Shown piece after piece: positions 42,366-49,847 of a stretch of DNA of 64,000 nt. Position numbers and translations under genes: made by a program. The stretch is from contig DAOTUI010000247.1 in NCBI GenBank assembly GCA_034437035.1, forward strand, positions 14,136-78,135. Direction: 5' to 3'. Every line of letters starts with the position of its first letter. Within the stretch, counting starts at the first letter, position 1. This DNA comes from CAKZQX01 sp034437035 (GTDB lineage Bacteria > Chloroflexota > Chloroflexia > Chloroflexales > Chloroflexaceae). Below the pieces are notes generated by a model, which was not told where the DNA came from, made no database searches, and was given only the letters and a program-made list of their open reading frames with translations.

Positions 42366-44173
42366 GCTTGTGCCATCAATACAATTACACTGATAACTGC
42401 CAGAAAAACTGCGGCCAGATAGTAGCGCTGCTCAAACGGTGCAAGGGCGGCCGCAATACTATCGCTCAGGAACTCCAGGCCACGCCAGAGCTGCTGGAGC
42501 ACCCGGTCGGGCCGGCCCAACCGACTCAGAAAGGTCAGGCTCTGCGCCAGGGCATCAGGGGCCGGCACCACCGGCGACACATCCGGGTCGGGCATGGTGC
42601 GACGCGCCGAACCGCGCCACAGCAGCAACCCGAAAACCAGAAGCCCCAGAAGCCCCACGACTCCATTCACGATCAGGGCCGGCGTGCTTACAGGCAGCGT
42701 TGCGGGTGTTCCCGGTACTGCCTGGAGCAGATTCTGCCAGGCCGGATGCGGCCAGATCCCCAGGAGCAGCAGGGGGAGCAGTGTCAGAAAGAGCACCAGC
42801 AGATCGCCCGGTTGCAGTGCCGCACGCTGCTGCGTGTCCGCCTGCGCCGAATGTTCACCACCTTCGAGAATGGTGCGACTGCTGGTGCCACCCCCCAGAA
42901 ACTTCGCCAATGGACCCAGGTAGGTTACTGCTGCCGGCAGACTCGCCGCCAGCAGCGGCGGCACAACCCAGGGCGCCTGCACGACCGCCGCCTCCAGCAA
43001 CCAGCGTTTTCCCCAGAACCCCCAGAGCGGTGGTAGACCAACCGCCGATGCGGCCGCCAACCCCCAGACCAACCCCGGCACTCGCAGCCGGATGACCGCT
43101 GTCGTCTGGGTAAAATCATCACTCCCGGTGAGACGTTCGAGGATGGTTGCGGCCAGGCTGCCCGCCAGTGTGGTCAAGACCAGATTGATTACCAGCACGG
43201 GGGCAGCCAGCGCCGCCAGGGGGCCACCCACACCCACCGCCAGGATCACGCCACCGGCCTGCGCACTGGCCTGCCGGCCCAGCAACCGGCGAAGACTATG
43301 CTCACGCAGCGCGCCTGCACTACCGGCCAGCAAACTCAGGAGCCCCAGCAACATCAGGATGATGCGCCAGGCAGTCGGCAGGCCCGCCGGCAATGCCTCA
43401 ACCAGCCGCAACAGCGTGTCGAGTGCCAGTACCGGAAAAACAATGCCGTACAACAACGCACCCAGGGCAGGGGGAGCAGTTATGGCTTCATCGAATGTGT
43501 TGTGAAATGGCGCACCACCCGTCAGCATAACACTGGCGGTAATAACCAGGGCAATGGCGAGACCACCGGTCGTTTCTCCCAGGCGCAGGGTCGGCTCAAT
43601 CGCCAGCAATCCGCCCAGCAGGAGCACACTCGCCAGCAACCCCATGGTCAAACCCTGCGGCAGCGTTTCACTCCGGTTGAGCGCGCCGCTGGCCCGAACC
43701 GCGCCATAGCCCAGCAGCACCGCCATGGACCAGGCAAACGGCATCAGCAGCAGATTGCCGCTTAACCCGATAATCGCGGCAGCCGGTGCGAGCAGCGACC
43801 AGGCAAACAGCGTCCCAAAGCCACGCACGGTTGGCGCAAGGGTGAGCGCCAACGCCAGGAGCGCCAGCGTACTCCCAAACAGCAGCGTAAGCGCCAGCGC
43901 CAGATCGCCCGGACTCAGATCGGGCAGCAGATAGATCACCATCTGATCCAGCGCCATCCAGAGCAGCGGCGGCGGATCGAGCAGCAACCGCTGCACCGGC
44001 ATTGGCACGAGGGCAGCTACCGGATCGCGCAGCCAGTCGAGCAGCAGGAAGACGCCCGCCAGCAGCAGTGTTCCCGCCGATACAAAGCCGAGTACACGCG
44101 TAGCGACGACCCGGCTCAACCCGACACAGAGGCCGGCAACCAGTAGCAACAGGATAAGTGCGAGGTAAAACAT
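42362..44173 (-). CDS. HyfF/NuoL-like antiporter-type membrane subunit
   Basis: About 603 residues from the ATG at 44173 (a TTG at 44221 gives a longer version). Some fifteen membrane segments with the family trace MLTGGAPFHNTFDEAITAPP, where canonical proteins have a Lys-x-x-x-x-PFHxWLxxA block. The Lys is Thr here, and the TM5 Glu is not visible (PFAWSMAVLLGYGAV). The block GLPPLWGFWGKRWLLEAAV is retained. Antiporter-like subunit with lost charged residues. Confidence 0.8.
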   Translation of the reverse strand: MFYLALILLLLVAGLCVGLSRVVATRVLGFVSAGTLLLAGVFLLLDWLRDPVAALVPMPVQRLLLDPPPLLWMALDQMVIYLLPDLSPGDLALALTLLFGSTLALLALALTLAPTVRGFGTLFAWSLLAPAAAIIGLSGNLLLMPFAWSMAVLLGYGAVRASGALNRSETLPQGLTMGLLASVLLLGGLLAIEPTLRLGETTGGLAIALVITASVMLTGGAPFHNTFDEAITAPPALGALLYGIVFPVLALDTLLRLVEALPAGLPTAWRIILMLLGLLSLLAGSAGALREHSLRRLLGRQASAQAGGVILAVGVGGPLAALAAPVLVINLVLTTLAGSLAATILERLTGSDDFTQTTAVIRLRVPGLVWGLAAASAVGLPPLWGFWGKRWLLEAAVVQAPWVVPPLLAASLPAAVTYLGPLAKFLGGGTSSRTILEGGEHSAQADTQQRAALQPGDLLVLFLTLLPLLLLGIWPHPAWQNLLQAVPGTPATLPVSTPALIVNGVVGLLGLLVFGLLLWRGSARRTMPDPDVSPVVPAPDALAQSLTFLSRLGRPDRVLQQLWRGLEFLSDSIAAALAPFEQRYYLAAVFLAVISVIVLMAQA

Positions 44174-44233
44174 ATGGTAGGGGTCAGCGATCAGCGGGCA
44201 GCGGTCAGGAGCAAAGCGCAACCGCCTGCCCCA

Positions 44234-44288
44234 TAACCGTCAACCATTAACCGTCAACCATTAACTCCTGACATTGACATTTAACATT
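44234..44288. repeat. heptamer array, TAACCGT/CAACCAT type
   Basis: 7-mers TAACCGT, CAACCAT, TAACCGT, CAACCAT, TAACTCC, TGACATT, GACATTT, AACATTC. It ends inside the 3' end of the HyfG-like gene. Confidence 0.75.
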
Positions 44289-45357
44289 CAGCACAGGCAA
44301 CACAGGGATCGGTCGAACTGACAATCAACGGGACATTATCGAGCAGCGCGCCGATAAGCAGTGTACGCGCCAGTAAGCGATCAAGCTGATGCGGCGGATC
44401 GATCACCGCGCCCGTAATCCGCCGTCCATCGCTCTCCAGTCGGTACTGCAACAGTCCGTGCGGTGATTCCACGGCGGCTTCGGCGCTGCCGGCGACAAGT
44501 GTGTTGGGCAGCGCGCCCTGCCAGTCACCTGTGGGCAGTCGCTCGAGGGCCTGCTCAACCAGTTTGCCACTCTCAAGCGCCTCAAGCAGCAGCACCACCA
44601 GTCGGGCATAGACATCGCCGCCATCCTGCACCACCAGTCGCACCCCGAGGTGTTCATACGCGGCGTAGGGTTGCTCCAGACGCAGGTCGGCAGTCAGGCC
44701 GGAGCCACGCCCCAGCGGACCCCGCAACCCGAACTGCGCCGCTGCGGTTGTCGAGATTGCGCCAACATTGACCGTACGTGCCAGCAGCGCGCGTTCATCA
44801 ATCGCGCGATCAATCAGGCTGAAGAGGCGGCGGTTCAGTTTGGCCTGCACCGTCAGCAGTTCACTACGCTGCGCATCTTCCAGATCCTGCCGCACACCAC
44901 CGGGCAGGCAGATATTGGGCAGGCTACGCACGCCGGTCAGCAGCAGCATCGCCTGATGCGCGCCTTCACTCAACTTCCGCAGCCGGTCAGCATAGCGTGC
45001 CTGGCCCAGTATGTCAAACAACGTCGTCAGCGCCGACAGATGCGAGATCAGGCGCTCAAGTTCGGCCACGGCGCAGCGCAGGTAGGCCGCCCGCTCCGGC
45101 ACCGTCAGGCCCAGCAGCGCCTCCAGCGCCTGGCAGAAGGCCAGCGTGTGCGCATGCGAGTCGCTGCCACAGATACGCGAGACCAGGTGCAGCGCCTGTT
45201 CCAGATTGAGACGCGGGATACGTTCAGCACAGCCGCGCTCGTTATAGCCCGCTTCGTAGGCCACATCGGTGACAACTTCGCCTTCAATCGTCAGCACCAG
45301 CCGTAACGGGCCGCGCCAGTTGGCATCAAATGGTCCAAGCGCCAGGGTATAGCTCAT
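44281..45357 (-). CDS. HyfG/NuoD-like large subunit, group 4 [NiFe]-hydrogenase-related, with altered nickel site
   Basis: 358 residues. First metal motif: canonical RxCGxCxxxH appears as RICGSDSHAH (residues 61-70), so Cys63 remains but the second Cys is Asp66. Last motif: DPCVACAEC (350-358) in place of DPCxxCxx(H/R). The protein ends exactly at Cys358, so there is no C-terminal peptide for a maturation protease. It is thus neither a classical hydrogenase nor a complex I NuoD, in which these cysteines are all lost. First gene of the operon running to 36461. No hyp genes or ferredoxin subunit are nearby. Confidence 0.85.
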   Translation of the reverse strand: MSYTLALGPFDANWRGPLRLVLTIEGEVVTDVAYEAGYNERGCAERIPRLNLEQALHLVSRICGSDSHAHTLAFCQALEALLGLTVPERAAYLRCAVAELERLISHLSALTTLFDILGQARYADRLRKLSEGAHQAMLLLTGVRSLPNICLPGGVRQDLEDAQRSELLTVQAKLNRRLFSLIDRAIDERALLARTVNVGAISTTAAAQFGLRGPLGRGSGLTADLRLEQPYAAYEHLGVRLVVQDGGDVYARLVVLLLEALESGKLVEQALERLPTGDWQGALPNTLVAGSAEAAVESPHGLLQYRLESDGRRITGAVIDPPHQLDRLLARTLLIGALLDNVPLIVSSTDPCVACAEC

Positions 45358-45467
45358 AGCAACTCGTCGGACCTCAACAAGATCCGGTTATCTGAATTAC
45401 GTCTACTACACTGCCGGTATGCACTGGGAGCGCATTATACCACAGGCGTTGCGCGATGCGTCATTGA

Positions 45468-45505
45468 TACGCATTACGTGGTGGGTGTTCAAACCGGATG
45501 TTTGA
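45468..45505 (+). mobile_element. nested-palindrome element, left-end fragment F0
   Basis: Only TACGCATTACGTGGTGGGTG and the following variable arm are present, between TCATTGA and TCATTTGA. It is a truncated unit preceding F1. Confidence 0.6.
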
Positions 45506-45513
45506 TCATTTGA

Positions 45514-45709
45514 CAGGAGTTACGCGGTGGACGTTCAAATGATGCGTTTCGCCCCATGGGAGCCGGATGCGCCTGCGGCAGCATGGTACTTTTTTATCTT
45601 TTTCACGAACATGTGGCTCTGTGAGCCAAATTTTCGTGAAAAAGGATAGACTCTTCCACCCTGCCGGAGGCGCATCCCATCTGGCGGATGGATGACCGCG
45701 TACGTCCTG
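45514..45709 (+). mobile_element. nested-palindrome element, copy F1
   Basis: 196 bp flanked by TCATTTGA (45506-45513, 45710-45717). The right apical arm has two mismatches to the left (CACATG versus AAATTT region), a rare imperfect stem. Confidence 0.88.
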
Positions 45710-45717
45710 TCATTTGA

Positions 45718-45910
45718 CAGGACGTACGCGGTAGACGTTCAAACTGAGCGTTTGACCAGATGCAAGGCAGATGCGCCTGCGGCAGCATGGTACTTTTTTC
45801 TTTTTCACAAAAATGTTGCACAAAGTGCAACATTTTTGTGAAAAAGAATGGGATTTTCCGCCCTGCCGGAGGCGAAATTCCCTGTCGGGTCAGTGAACGC
45901 GTAACGCGTG
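45718..45910 (+). mobile_element. nested-palindrome element, copy F2
   Basis: 193 bp, tandem to F1 and flanked by TCATTTGA (45710-45717, 45911-45918). Apical stem TTTTTCACAAAAATGTTGCA with exact complement. Confidence 0.9.
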
Positions 45911-45930
45911 TCATTTGATCAGCGGGTAAT

Positions 45931-45965
45931 GAACGGAGAAGTGAGAAGTGAGATAGGAGGAAAGA
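45931..45965. repeat. degenerate heptamer array, GAAGTGA type
   Basis: 7-mers GAACGGA, GAAGTGA, GAAGTGA, GATAGGA, GGAAAGA. It lies five bases from the stop of the small fragment at 45970. Confidence 0.65.
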
Positions 45966-45969
45966 CGGA

Positions 45970-46086
45970 TCAAGCCGGCTGCGCGTCCTGGACCATATGC
46001 ACCAGGATGCCGACGATACGCTCAACCTCTTTGATGTAATATTTGGGCAGATCGACACAGACAGTTGTGTTTGTTTGCGTTCTGTA
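45970..46086 (-). pseudogene. short protein-like fragment
   Basis: A frame without a start codon reads VCVDLPKYYIKEVERIVGIL and ends HMVQDAQPA and TGA. It looks like a real C-terminus (the heptamer array abuts its stop as with intact genes), but a TAG lies just upstream. No family recognised. Confidence 0.35.
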
Positions 46087-46089
46087 ATG

Positions 46090-46437
46090 CTAAATATAAC
46101 GAACTTGATTCTCAATTTCGTCTGCCGTCACATTATTGAGAATGAGCAGTAGTCGCCGCGCAATCTCATAGGACGGATTGCGGAATGCCAGGATAAGCCC
46201 ATAGTGCGTTTGGCCTGTGGCGGCATAGGTCTGTGCAAGAGCCTCAAAGTCAGTGCGATTATGGATCAGGAGTGTTTTACCCTGACTAACAGCATACGTA
46301 AGCTGTTCTGGATCACTTTTACCAAGTTGATCGGCTTGCTGAGCTGTAACTGCTATAAAGCCCTTTGCACGGACCGGATCTGCCACTAAAATGTTTACAT
46401 CTTCGTCAAGATAGAGTTCAATGAACAATCGGCTCAT
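46090..46437 (-). CDS. DUF5615 PIN-like protein (toxin-like partner)
   Basis: 115 residues. DUF5615 pattern: LFIELYLDEDVNILVADPVRAKGF (Asp pair of a PIN-like site), LLIHNRTDFEAL (third acidic site) and the C-terminal GLILAFRN. Such proteins are the RNase-like partner of DUF433 antitoxins. Its ATG overlaps the stop of the upstream gene by four bases, so the pair is translationally coupled. Confidence 0.88.
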   Translation of the reverse strand: MSRLFIELYLDEDVNILVADPVRAKGFIAVTAQQADQLGKSDPEQLTYAVSQGKTLLIHNRTDFEALAQTYAATGQTHYGLILAFRNPSYEIARRLLLILNNVTADEIENQVRYI

Positions 46438-47321
46438 TGAGCTTTGACCAGCGGATCAATCAACTCATCGGGAATACGATTGCGTTCAATGTAGGAATTA
46501 ATTTCGTCCTGGTGATCGCTATAATAACTCAGGGCATCAAATACCTGGGCCAGCGTCAGGTGGGGAAGCTGGCTGGGAATAACTTCCGGTGCAACTCCCT
46601 GTCGCCACGTCTCAACAATCGCACGGACAGGTGTGCGCGTACCCCAGATGACCGGTTCCCCGTTCAAAATCTGGTTGTTGTTGACAATGTAAGGATGCGG
46701 CAGGGTACTTGCTCTAATTTTGCTAAGTGCCGCTTTCAGGGTAGGTGTTTGCATGCGGTGTAGTATCTCGGTTTCATACTGCGGCATCAATGGTGTGGAA
46801 ATACCAGAGCTTTTAGCATGCATTAAATAACTGATACCGTCTCTGCCATGATGATCTGTCGCTGACAGGTACAGATCTTCTGCACTCTTGATCGCCCGCT
46901 TCGCCAGATCCCCTGGATCCGGATGCGCGATCTTACCGGAGTCCGGAAAATCTGTGTAGAGCACGACATCAAGACCGACAAAATTCTCCAGTTTCTTGAT
47001 CAGCACACTATTGGGAGTAGGGGTGGATTGACGTGTATAGTGACAATCCCTTTGGCCCACCTTGCCCGTCTCCCGTCGCCAGAGTATATTGGTTGCTTCT
47101 TCTTCTGAGATCGAATCTTTATAAACGAAGACAACAGCCTGCACCTTCGCACCACCTTCGTTAACCGGGACAAGGGTTGGTGCTCCTTTACGCGTCCTGC
47201 TTGAACGTGCAAATTCTATCTTAAACGGCGTTTCAATATTCTTCCGGCGTTCGACGGTAATCGCTTCAATCTCTTCCCCTGGATCATTAATAAGCGAACC
47301 ATAAGCGAGTATGCCTGTCAT
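46434..47321 (-). CDS. GGCT-like domain fused to a DUF433 antitoxin domain
   Basis: 295 residues. The second ATG at 47321 has GGAGGGT at proper spacing. Residues ~1-205 look like a gamma-glutamylcyclotransferase/AIG2-like fold (GILAYGSLINDPGEE at the N-terminus, then VVFVYKDSISEEEA and LDVVLYTDFPDSGKI). Residues ~215-290 are DUF433: NQILNGEPVIWGTRTPVRAI, then IPSQLPHLTLAQVFDALSYY. DUF433 normally stands alone (~75 residues) as an antitoxin with DUF5615. Here it is a C-terminal module of a longer protein, and the DUF5615 gene follows directly. The function of the fused GGCT-like part is unknown. Confidence 0.8.
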   Translation of the reverse strand: MTGILAYGSLINDPGEEIEAITVERRKNIETPFKIEFARSSRTRKGAPTLVPVNEGGAKVQAVVFVYKDSISEEEATNILWRRETGKVGQRDCHYTRQSTPTPNSVLIKKLENFVGLDVVLYTDFPDSGKIAHPDPGDLAKRAIKSAEDLYLSATDHHGRDGISYLMHAKSSGISTPLMPQYETEILHRMQTPTLKAALSKIRASTLPHPYIVNNNQILNGEPVIWGTRTPVRAIVETWRQGVAPEVIPSQLPHLTLAQVFDALSYYSDHQDEINSYIERNRIPDELIDPLVKAQ

Positions 47322-47422
47322 CATACCCTCCTGGGGAATAACTAAAATATGCTATTTGTAACACCCGGTTTTGACGCTTTAGCCGTTATATCAGATTACA
47401 CCATTTTATCACACTTCCTACC

Positions 47423-47926
47423 TCACGCCCCATGCCTCACCACTGTGTCCTGCATCCCAACCTGCTCGACCAGCGCTGCAATCGGTTGATCCGATCCCGG
47501 CGGCACCAGGTTGGGGGCGATCTCCGCCAGCGGGATCAGAACAAAGGCGCGTTCGGCGAAGCGTGGGTGCGGAATAACCAGATCAGGTGTGTTCAGCACT
47601 GTCTCCCCGTAGAACAGAATGTCCAGGTCGATCAGGCGGGGACCGTAACGCTGTCCGGGTTGCCGACCAAGCGCGCGCTCCAGATGCTTCAGGAACGCGA
47701 GCAGAGCATGGGGCGACAGCGCTGTCGTCCCTCGCACCACCATGTTCAGGAAGCGCGGCTGCTCGGTGACATAGGCCGGTTCAGTCTCGTAGACCGCGGA
47801 GCACTGTTCGATGGTGACATGCTCCCGCAGCATCTGGAGTGCCGTCCTCAGGTTGCCCTGCCGATCTCCCAGGTTTGTACCCAGCGCCAGATAAATCGAC
47901 TGTGACGGCTCCGGCGGCCGGCTCAC
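47423..47926 (-). CDS. folK: 2-amino-4-hydroxy-6-hydroxymethyldihydropteridine pyrophosphokinase
   Basis: 167 residues. HPPK signature: YLALGTNLGDRQGNLRTAL, SAVYETEPAY, RFLNMVVRGTTALSP, and catalytic YGPRLIDLDILFYGE and LVIPHPRFAERAFVLIPL. It makes 6-hydroxymethyl-dihydropterin diphosphate for folate. GTG start overlaps the PTPS stop by four bases (GTGA). Last gene of the folP-PTPS-folK operon. Confidence 0.97.
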   Translation of the reverse strand: MSRPPEPSQSIYLALGTNLGDRQGNLRTALQMLREHVTIEQCSAVYETEPAYVTEQPRFLNMVVRGTTALSPHALLAFLKHLERALGRQPGQRYGPRLIDLDILFYGETVLNTPDLVIPHPRFAERAFVLIPLAEIAPNLVPPGSDQPIAALVEQVGMQDTVVRHGA

Positions 47927-48429
47927 AACGCAAGCTCCTCGCGGTAGATGCCCGACTGCCCGAAGGTCTCTTCCACCTCGACGGCCATATCGGTCAGATG
48001 ACTGAGGCGGTACTCCCCGGCCCGCAGTTCATCCTTGAGGCGTTCGCACAGGTAGCGTGCCAGCATCTCTGCCGTAGTGTTTGGGATCGGCAGCAGCGTC
48101 ACATCGGCGTGCGGAAAGAAGTAGCGCCGGCGGGTGGCCCCCTGGACATGGACCCAGAGACCCTCCGGTTGCTCCTCCAACGTGATCAGCGGGTTGTGCA
48201 GCGGCAGCAGCATGCGATGGTCCAGTTCATCCACCAGTCGCTTCATAATGCGCTTGAGCGTGACAAAATCGAAGACATACTGGTTCTCGTCCACGGTGCC
48301 GCCGAGCCGCACCGCAACCCGGTAGTTATGCCCATGCAGCGCCTCGCACTGGTTATCGCCATAGGTGATAAAGTGCCCGGCGCAGAACACCAGGTAATCT
48401 TTCGTAACGTAGGTTTCAAAATTCCCCAT
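47923..48429 (-). CDS. 6-pyruvoyl-tetrahydropterin synthase family (QueD/PTPS-III) protein
   Basis: 168 residues. Zinc ligands His19, His32 and His34 in CAGHFITYGDNQCEALHGHN; the active-site motif is CEALHGH, with both Cys28 and Glu29. QueD-type enzymes keep the Cys, PTPS-III enzymes (which replace FolB in folate synthesis) use a Glu, and a dual group has C-E-x-x-H-G-H. Its place between folP and folK, with no folB nearby, argues for a role in making 6-hydroxymethyl-dihydropterin, with possible queuosine activity as well. Confidence 0.88.
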   Translation of the reverse strand: MGNFETYVTKDYLVFCAGHFITYGDNQCEALHGHNYRVAVRLGGTVDENQYVFDFVTLKRIMKRLVDELDHRMLLPLHNPLITLEEQPEGLWVHVQGATRRRYFFPHADVTLLPIPNTTAEMLARYLCERLKDELRAGEYRLSHLTDMAVEVEETFGQSGIYREELAL

Positions 48430-48452
48430 ACGTTATCTACTCCTTTTTAGGG

Positions 48453-49361
48453 TTATCGCACCAATGCATCGCTCATACGCGCAACCTGCGCATTAAGCTG
48501 AACATTATGCACCCGGATAATATCGGCTCCGCGCTGGATTGCCAGGCTCGTAACCGCCGCGGTACCCGCGTCCCGTTGATCGGCAGGGACGTTCAACACC
48601 TTCCCGATAAATGATTTGCGCGATGCGCCAATCAGGATCGGCAGTTGCAGCGCGCGCAACTTCGCCATATCGCGTACAATATCCAGGTTCTGTTCGGGGG
48701 TCTTCCCAAACCCGATGCCCGGGTCAATAATAATCCGCTCACGCGGGATACCCTGCGCGGCAGCGTATGCGACCTGCGTCTGGAGTTCGTCAATAATCTC
48801 GGCCATGAGATCGGTATAGTTTACCGTTGGATAGTGCGCGCCGACCGCATCAACGGCGGGACGCGCGCGGCGGTTATGGGTCAGGACGAAGGGCACCGCT
48901 CGCTCCGCAACAACCTGGGCCAGAGGTGCGTTCCAGGTGCCTTCGGGCGTCCAGAATCCCCAGATGCTGTTGATCAGGTGCGCCCCGGCAGCGAGTGCGG
49001 CGGCGGCGGTCTCGGCATGATAGGTATCAACCGAGATGGGCAGCGCAATTTCGCGGGCCACCGCGCGGATGACGGGCACTACCCGCGCCTGTTCCTCGGA
49101 CGGGGTAACGGTGGGGGCGCCCGGAAATGTGGCCTCGCCGCCAATATCAAGGATGTCGGCCCCTTCCGCTGCGGCCTGCCGGGCCTGCGCCAGTGCCCGG
49201 TTGACCCGATCGTCACTGGTTGCCAGACCATCCCCACTAAAGGAGTTGGGGGTAATATTCAGAACAGCCATGATGTAGGTGCGCTGCCCCCAGGCAAAGG
49301 TATGTCCGGCCAGAGTCAACGGACTCAGAGTCAGATGCTCATCTACTGGTTGATCATGCAT
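48453..49361 (-). CDS. folP: dihydropteroate synthase
   Basis: About 302 residues from the ATG at 49361 (AGAGG upstream). The frame extends to 49541, but that part is the riboswitch leader. Family features: IMAVLNITPNSFSGDGL, GADILDIGGEATFPGA, IDPGIGFGKTPEQNLDI, LIGASRKSFIGKVL and RVHNVQ at the C-terminus. It joins the pterin diphosphate to p-aminobenzoate and is the sulfonamide target. First gene of folP-PTPS-folK. Confidence 0.97.
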   Translation of the reverse strand: MHDQPVDEHLTLSPLTLAGHTFAWGQRTYIMAVLNITPNSFSGDGLATSDDRVNRALAQARQAAAEGADILDIGGEATFPGAPTVTPSEEQARVVPVIRAVAREIALPISVDTYHAETAAAALAAGAHLINSIWGFWTPEGTWNAPLAQVVAERAVPFVLTHNRRARPAVDAVGAHYPTVNYTDLMAEIIDELQTQVAYAAAQGIPRERIIIDPGIGFGKTPEQNLDIVRDMAKLRALQLPILIGASRKSFIGKVLNVPADQRDAGTAAVTSLAIQRGADIIRVHNVQLNAQVARMSDALVR

Positions 49362-49388
49362 AGGGTACCTCTTGCAGGGAAATGCAGC

Positions 49389-49418
49389 AAAAAAGGCACC
49401 ACCGCAATGCGAGGTGCC
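49389..49418 (-). terminator. terminator of the ZTP riboswitch
   Basis: On the minus strand GGCACC ... GGTGCC (49418 to 49395) with a nested TCGCATTGCGGT part, followed by TTTTTT. It sits directly after the aptamer and before folP, so it serves as the expression platform. Confidence 0.85.
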
Positions 49419-49420
49419 CA

Positions 49421-49497
49421 GCCCAGGCGAACGACTGTTTCCCGAACAACTCCAGGCTTCCTCGTGGTATCCACTCGCTTCGCCAGTCACCTGGAGA
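49421..49497 (-). promoter_or_regulatory. ZTP (pfl-motif) riboswitch aptamer
   Basis: Conserved pfl/ZTP segments in order on the minus strand: GTGACTGGCG (49490-49481), a GTGG/CCAC hairpin (GTGGATACCAC) followed by GAGGAAGCC, and the 3' block TCGCCTGGGC (49430-49421). ZTP (Z nucleotide triphosphate) rises when 10-formyl-THF is short. Here ligand binding should prevent the adjacent terminator and raise folP-PTPS-folK expression. Confidence 0.85.
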
Positions 49498-49527
49498 CAT
49501 AAATTTGTCATACTAACAGTATACAAA

Positions 49528-49557
49528 AGTATACCGCGCACACGGTTCCGGTGTCAA
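49528..49557 (-). promoter_or_regulatory. sigma70-type promoter of the folate operon
   Basis: On the minus strand TTGACA (49557-49552), 18-bp spacer, TATACT (49533-49528). Start of transcription near 49520 would give a ~160-nt leader that just contains the riboswitch and terminator. Confidence 0.85.
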
Positions 49558-49747
49558 ATATGAGATCTACCTGCTATGTGGCCGGGTACGTATAGGAATG
49601 AACCACAGGTACCAATCACTATCAGTCTGTTTAGGCTATGGATGCACCCGGCAGAGCATGCTACAGTCATTAGAAAAGATAGAAGATCTTTAACAAAACT
49701 TAACCAAAAATGTGTGCCCAACATGCATCGACACACTTCTTGCTTAC

Positions 49748-49763
49748 GTCTATTATAATAGAC
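49748..49763. promoter_or_regulatory. perfect 16-bp palindrome upstream of the L,D-transpeptidase gene
   Basis: GTCTATTATAATAGAC, which includes a TATAAT box (49754-49759). It may be a promoter -10 overlapped by an operator. No good -35 was found at standard spacing. Confidence 0.5.
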
Positions 49764-49847
49764 TAGGATAGATCGACCTATGCAGAAACACCATTCTGCC
49801 GATTGCCGGGTTCTTGTTGTTTGCATCCTCTGGAAAGGAAATGGCCT

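Noticed and set aside
37241..45357. respiratory complex I (nuo) operon
   Set aside because: nuoA, E, F, G, I and J homologues are missing and the large subunit keeps DPCxxC, so it is a hydrogenase-related complex and not complex I.
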